Source of the DNA: an uncultured Bacteroidota bacterium
GTDB taxonomy: Bacteria; Bacteroidota; Bacteroidia; UKL13-3
Reading direction: 5' to 3'
NCBI GenBank assembly: GCA_903888395.1
Contig: CAISTO010000021.1
Location: 1-17,918, forward strand
Length of the DNA: 17,918 bases
The position numbers and the translations under genes are program-made. The notes under the pieces were generated by a model that ran no database searches, was not told where the DNA came from, and saw nothing but the letters and a program-made list of their open reading frames with translations. This document shows, piece after piece, positions 15,570 to 17,918 of the stretch (its first letter is position 1; the number at the start of each line of letters is the position of its first letter).

Positions 15570-16745
15570 TTATTCGTAACCAAGAATTACTTGTTCATCA
15601 CTGTTTTTTAAGTATTCCGATTGGTACTGATTTATTGGATCTTGTTTGTAATTATCTAAGTTTAGAGAATACTTTAAAGCACTTCCCATTCCTATTATCT
15701 TCACCAAATTTAGCTCCAACAAATGCACAAAATCGCGCTGAATAGTTTTGCGGTTACATTCAAACTCACTTACTAATTCTTTGGTACTTACAAAGCCTCT
15801 ATGTTGAATAATATACATGATTAACTTTTGGCGTTTGTTTAAAATTGAATCATCAATTTCTTTCAATTTGTATCCGCTTTGGAACACAAAATTCATGATA
15901 TTTTTTTGACGAGGATTTAGTTTTTCGTAATCAATTTGCTTACGGAAATACGATTGTAATAACTGGTACATGCGTGTTAATTGATTGGCATGTAACGACA
16001 ATCCAAAAGCAATTTGTTCGTTTAAACTTTGTTCTTGAACTGGCGATTCTGTATTTTTATTTTCAAGAAAATATGCTAAATACTCATTTTTCTTAATATA
16101 TAATTCGTGTTCTAAACTTAACAAACCATTTAAATCCATATTGTGTTTTCTTAACCAAAAACTTTGCAATAGTGAGGCAAATTTGTTTTTAGCTTCAGCA
16201 AACATTGGTAATGAAAGGATTTTAAAATGCAACATCCAACTTTGAATAATAGGATGAAATTCAGTATCACTGTTTAAAAATTCAAATAAATTTTCTAACT
16301 CAAGTTCCGATTCTGGATGTAATCTTTCTGGTTGTGAAAACGATTTATTATCAAATAAATTTGATTCTGATGATTGAAGCAATAAATCAGTAACCAATAT
16401 TTTATGTAAATGATAAACCATTGAAATAGTCAACGGTTGGTTGATATTATCAAATAAATATTTTTCAGCTTTGTAAAATTGGTAAATAGCCGATTCAGCA
16501 GCACCCGATGGACGAATATTTCTGCTTATTATATATTTTACAGTTTTTATTTCTAATAAATTATGATCAATTGCATTGGCATAATAATTACGCAAAATAG
16601 AGCTATTCAACTTTTCAGTTTCAACAATTGCTTCAGGCAAATCAATAAAGTCAAATATTTTTTTCAACTCTTCATATTGATGTTGGTATTGTACAAATGC
16701 CTCATCAATGCTAATTGCTGCTTCGTATTTATTTATCAGTATCAT
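15570..16745 (-). CDS. Fic-fold protein with lost catalytic motif and C-terminal winged helix
   Basis: A 391-aa protein built like Fic AMP-transferases fused to a DNA-binding domain, but apparently without catalysis. The helical Fic core is seen at about 40-215 (PEAIVETEKLNSSIL, AAESAIYQFYKAEKYL, LTISMVYHLHKIL, PIIQSWMLHFKILSLPMF). Where active Fic proteins have HPFxxGNGRxxR, residues 179-190 read LPMFAEAKNKFA: the catalytic histidine is leucine and the GNGR anion-binding loop is absent. Residues 300-361 form a DeoR-like winged helix (RQKLIMYIIQHRGFVSTKELVSEFECNRKTIQRDFVHLLELNLV). I infer a regulator in which the Fic part has become structural or ligand sensing. It ends at the bidirectional terminator and is divergent from the HAD gene. 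The frame is intact, so it is not a broken gene. Confidence 0.7.
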   Translation of the reverse strand: MILINKYEAAISIDEAFVQYQHQYEELKKIFDFIDLPEAIVETEKLNSSILRNYYANAIDHNLLEIKTVKYIISRNIRPSGAAESAIYQFYKAEKYLFDNINQPLTISMVYHLHKILVTDLLLQSSESNLFDNKSFSQPERLHPESELELENLFEFLNSDTEFHPIIQSWMLHFKILSLPMFAEAKNKFASLLQSFWLRKHNMDLNGLLSLEHELYIKKNEYLAYFLENKNTESPVQEQSLNEQIAFGLSLHANQLTRMYQLLQSYFRKQIDYEKLNPRQKNIMNFVFQSGYKLKEIDDSILNKRQKLIMYIIQHRGFVSTKELVSEFECNRKTIQRDFVHLLELNLVKIIGMGSALKYSLNLDNYKQDPINQYQSEYLKNSDEQVILGYE

Positions 16746-16834
16746 TCCTACGAATATATAGCACTGATTTTCTCTTAAAAATGCAGTTGCAACCTCTTAT
16801 GGTGGATAAACCTTGTTTTTAAATTAAATGATTT

Positions 16835-16873
16835 AAAAAAACAGCTAAATCCTTTGCCAATAAAGGATTTAGC
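16835..16873 (-). terminator. Minus-strand terminator-like hairpin upstream of the Fic-like gene
   Basis: GCTAAATCCTTT (16844-16855) and AAAGGATTTAGC (16862-16873) form a perfect 12-bp stem with a six-base loop. Read on the minus strand the hairpin is followed by TGTTTTTTT; on the plus strand no T tract follows. It lies 90 bases before the start of the Fic-like gene, inside a divergent intergenic region, where an ordinary gene-end terminator is not expected. Confidence 0.7.
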
Positions 16874-17025
16874 AAATCATATCAAAATAGACATTTGTTT
16901 TTTTTACTGTGAATAATGAATTCAATTGCGACAATCAAACACAATTAATGTATAAATTTTAGCACTTTTATCTTCGTATATAAAGTATAATATTGCATTT
17001 TTATTTTATATAAATAATCCAACTT

Positions 17026-17730
17026 ATGAATAATAATATTGAATCAGTTTTTACTGAAATTGGTGGTGTTTTTTTATCCAATGCAGAACAAATTAATTTA
17101 AAGCTAAAAGGCATCAAAGCCTTTGTTTTTGATTGGGATGGCGTATTTAATAATGCTGCAAAAAACGAAAACAAAAGTTCTACTTTCAATGAAGCAGATA
17201 GCATGGGAACAAACTTGCTTCGATTCAATTATTTTTTACATAACAATAAAATGCCTGCTTGCGCCATTATTTCTGGCGAAAAAAATGAAATGGCTTTTTA
17301 CTTTTGTAATCGGGAACATTTTTCTTCTTCGTATTATAAAGTAGCCGATAAAATTATTGCGCTTGAGCATTTTTGCAAAGCAAATAATATCAATAAAAAT
17401 GAAGTTTGCTATATGTTTGACGATGTGTTAGACTTAAGCATCGCAAAGGTTTGCGGCATTCGAATTTTGATTAATAGAAAAGCAAATCCTTTGTTTAAAA
17501 ACTATGTTATTAATAATAATTTAGCCGATTATATCACAGCTCATGAAAGCGGAAATTTTGCTGTTCGTGAGGCTTGTGAAATGCTCATTGGTTTAACTGG
17601 AACTTATAATGAAGTGATGGAACACCGAACAAATTTTAGCCCAATATACAAAGATTATATTACCCAACGACAAGCAGCACCAACTACTTTCTTTACTGTT
17701 GAAAACAATAAAATAGTTGATGGTTTATAG
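17026..17730 (+). CDS. HAD-superfamily phosphatase, KdsC/YrbI-like
   Basis: A 234-aa cytoplasmic HAD hydrolase. KdsC enzymes remove phosphate from 3-deoxy-octulosonate 8-phosphate in lipopolysaccharide core synthesis. The motifs are complete: D36-W-D38-G (motif I nucleophile and acid), S83 in AIISGE (II), K109 in KVADKI (III) and FDD132-133 with D136 (IV). KdsC-like features are the absence of a large cap and the C-terminal HESGNFAVREACEML segment, matching the GGxGAxRE block. It differs in an N-terminal extension of about 30 residues and a C-terminal tail of about 45 (190-234). The true substrate is therefore uncertain, and a KDO-family or nucleotide-sugar-linked phosphatase is the best guess. 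A TATCTTCG -7-like element lies at 16969-16976. No kds genes are adjacent. Confidence 0.8.
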   Translation: MNNNIESVFTEIGGVFLSNAEQINLKLKGIKAFVFDWDGVFNNAAKNENKSSTFNEADSMGTNLLRFNYFLHNNKMPACAIISGEKNEMAFYFCNREHFSSSYYKVADKIIALEHFCKANNINKNEVCYMFDDVLDLSIAKVCGIRILINRKANPLFKNYVINNNLADYITAHESGNFAVREACEMLIGLTGTYNEVMEHRTNFSPIYKDYITQRQAAPTTFFTVENNKIVDGL

Positions 17731-17790
17731 ACCATGGACCATAGTCGATGGACGATAGATTATGGTCTGTCAACAAACAACTATGGTCTA
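17725..17790. repeat. Second heptamer-period array, sharing 25 bases with the one at 2813-2896
   Basis: Units such as CCATGGA (17732), CCATAGT (17739), CGATGGA (17746), CGATAGA (17753), TTATGGT (17760) and CTATGGT (17781) keep a 7-base phase. Bases 17734-17758 are identical to 2843-2867. The HAD gene stop TAG (17728-17730) is in the first unit, and the stop of the minus-strand gene is in the CTATGGT unit. TAGACCAT at 17728 and ATGGTCTA at 17783 form an inverted repeat that could fold as a convergent-gene hairpin. Confidence 0.75.
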
Positions 17791-17918
17791 ATTCCTAACT
17801 CAGCGGCAATAATTTTCATATACTCAAATGCCTCGTTGAAATCGTTTTTTATTTTTCCATCTAAAATAGCTTCACGAATATGGTTTTTAATGATACCAAC
17901 TTCTTTGCAAGGTTGTAA
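17781..17918 (-). CDS. C-terminal end of probable CCA-adding enzyme (tRNA nucleotidyltransferase), partial
   Basis: Forty-five codons plus a stop are visible; the start lies beyond the right edge. The peptide LQPCKEVGIIKNHIREAIL followed by DGKIKNDFNEAFEYM matches the C-terminal end of Bacteroidota CCA tRNA nucleotidyltransferase/HD-domain proteins, whose last helix region usually reads PCKEVG.IK..I..AILDG.I.N. These enzymes add or repair the 3' CCA of tRNAs. The final residues (RP and the TAG stop) are encoded inside the heptamer repeat, so the array may have replaced the original end of the gene. It is convergent with the HAD gene. Recognition rests on a short peptide, so confidence is moderate. 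Confidence 0.6.
   Translation of the reverse strand, partial: LQPCKEVGIIKNHIREAILDGKIKNDFNEAFEYMKIIAAELGIRP

Noticed and set aside
1..17918. Defence island, CRISPR array, prophage or integrated element
   Set aside because: No spacer-repeat array, integrase, transposase, or restriction or phage gene was found; the toxin-antitoxin pair alone does not make an island.

Overview
The window is an AT-rich piece of a chromosome from a member of the Bacteroidota. The supporting signs are a secreted GH92 mannosidase with a discoidin-like tail, a DUF4296 lipoprotein, a DUF2795 protein, near absence of Shine-Dalgarno sequences, and several TAnnTTTG-type -7 elements 15-25 bases before start codons. Genus cannot be fixed from sequence alone. 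Most genes are chromosomal housekeeping or metabolic genes. There are no transposases, phage genes, rRNA, tRNA or CRISPR arrays.

Layout. Bases 41-2818 encode a GH92 alpha-mannosidase (+). Bases 2919-6274 carry tex and the branched-chain aminotransferase gene on the minus strand, separated by an ilvE terminator and a REP-like palindrome. Divergent from ilvE is a one-base-overlapping pair: a small protein resembling the DNA polymerase III psi subunit, then the RdgB/HAM1 nucleotide-pool cleaner. A DUF4296 lipoprotein (-) and a YggS PLP-homeostasis protein (+) follow, with abutting or overlapping divergent start codons. Next come a B12-binding radical SAM protein (DUF4080 type) and a YoeB-type toxin with an unusual small antitoxin.

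Bases 10798-14951 hold a DinB-fold protein (-), a full-length cyanophycin synthetase (+) and a YcxB-like membrane protein (-). The last third holds a DUF2795 protein (+), a Fic-fold protein that has lost its catalytic motif and carries a C-terminal winged helix (-), a KdsC-like HAD phosphatase (+), and the C-terminal end of a probable CCA-adding enzyme (-), cut by the window edge.

No single large operon ties the window together. The clearest functional units are the psi-like/rdgB pair, the toxin-antitoxin pair and the stand-alone cyanophycin synthetase, which would make a nitrogen/carbon reserve polymer. The most unusual non-coding feature is a set of degenerate tandem repeats with a strict 7-base period in three intergenic spaces. 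Two of the arrays share an exact 25-base segment almost 15 kb apart, and three gene stop codons lie inside or at the edge of repeat units. Other items for follow-up are the Fic pseudoenzyme/regulator, a minus-strand terminator stranded in its upstream region, and the psi-like protein outside its usual phylogenetic range.
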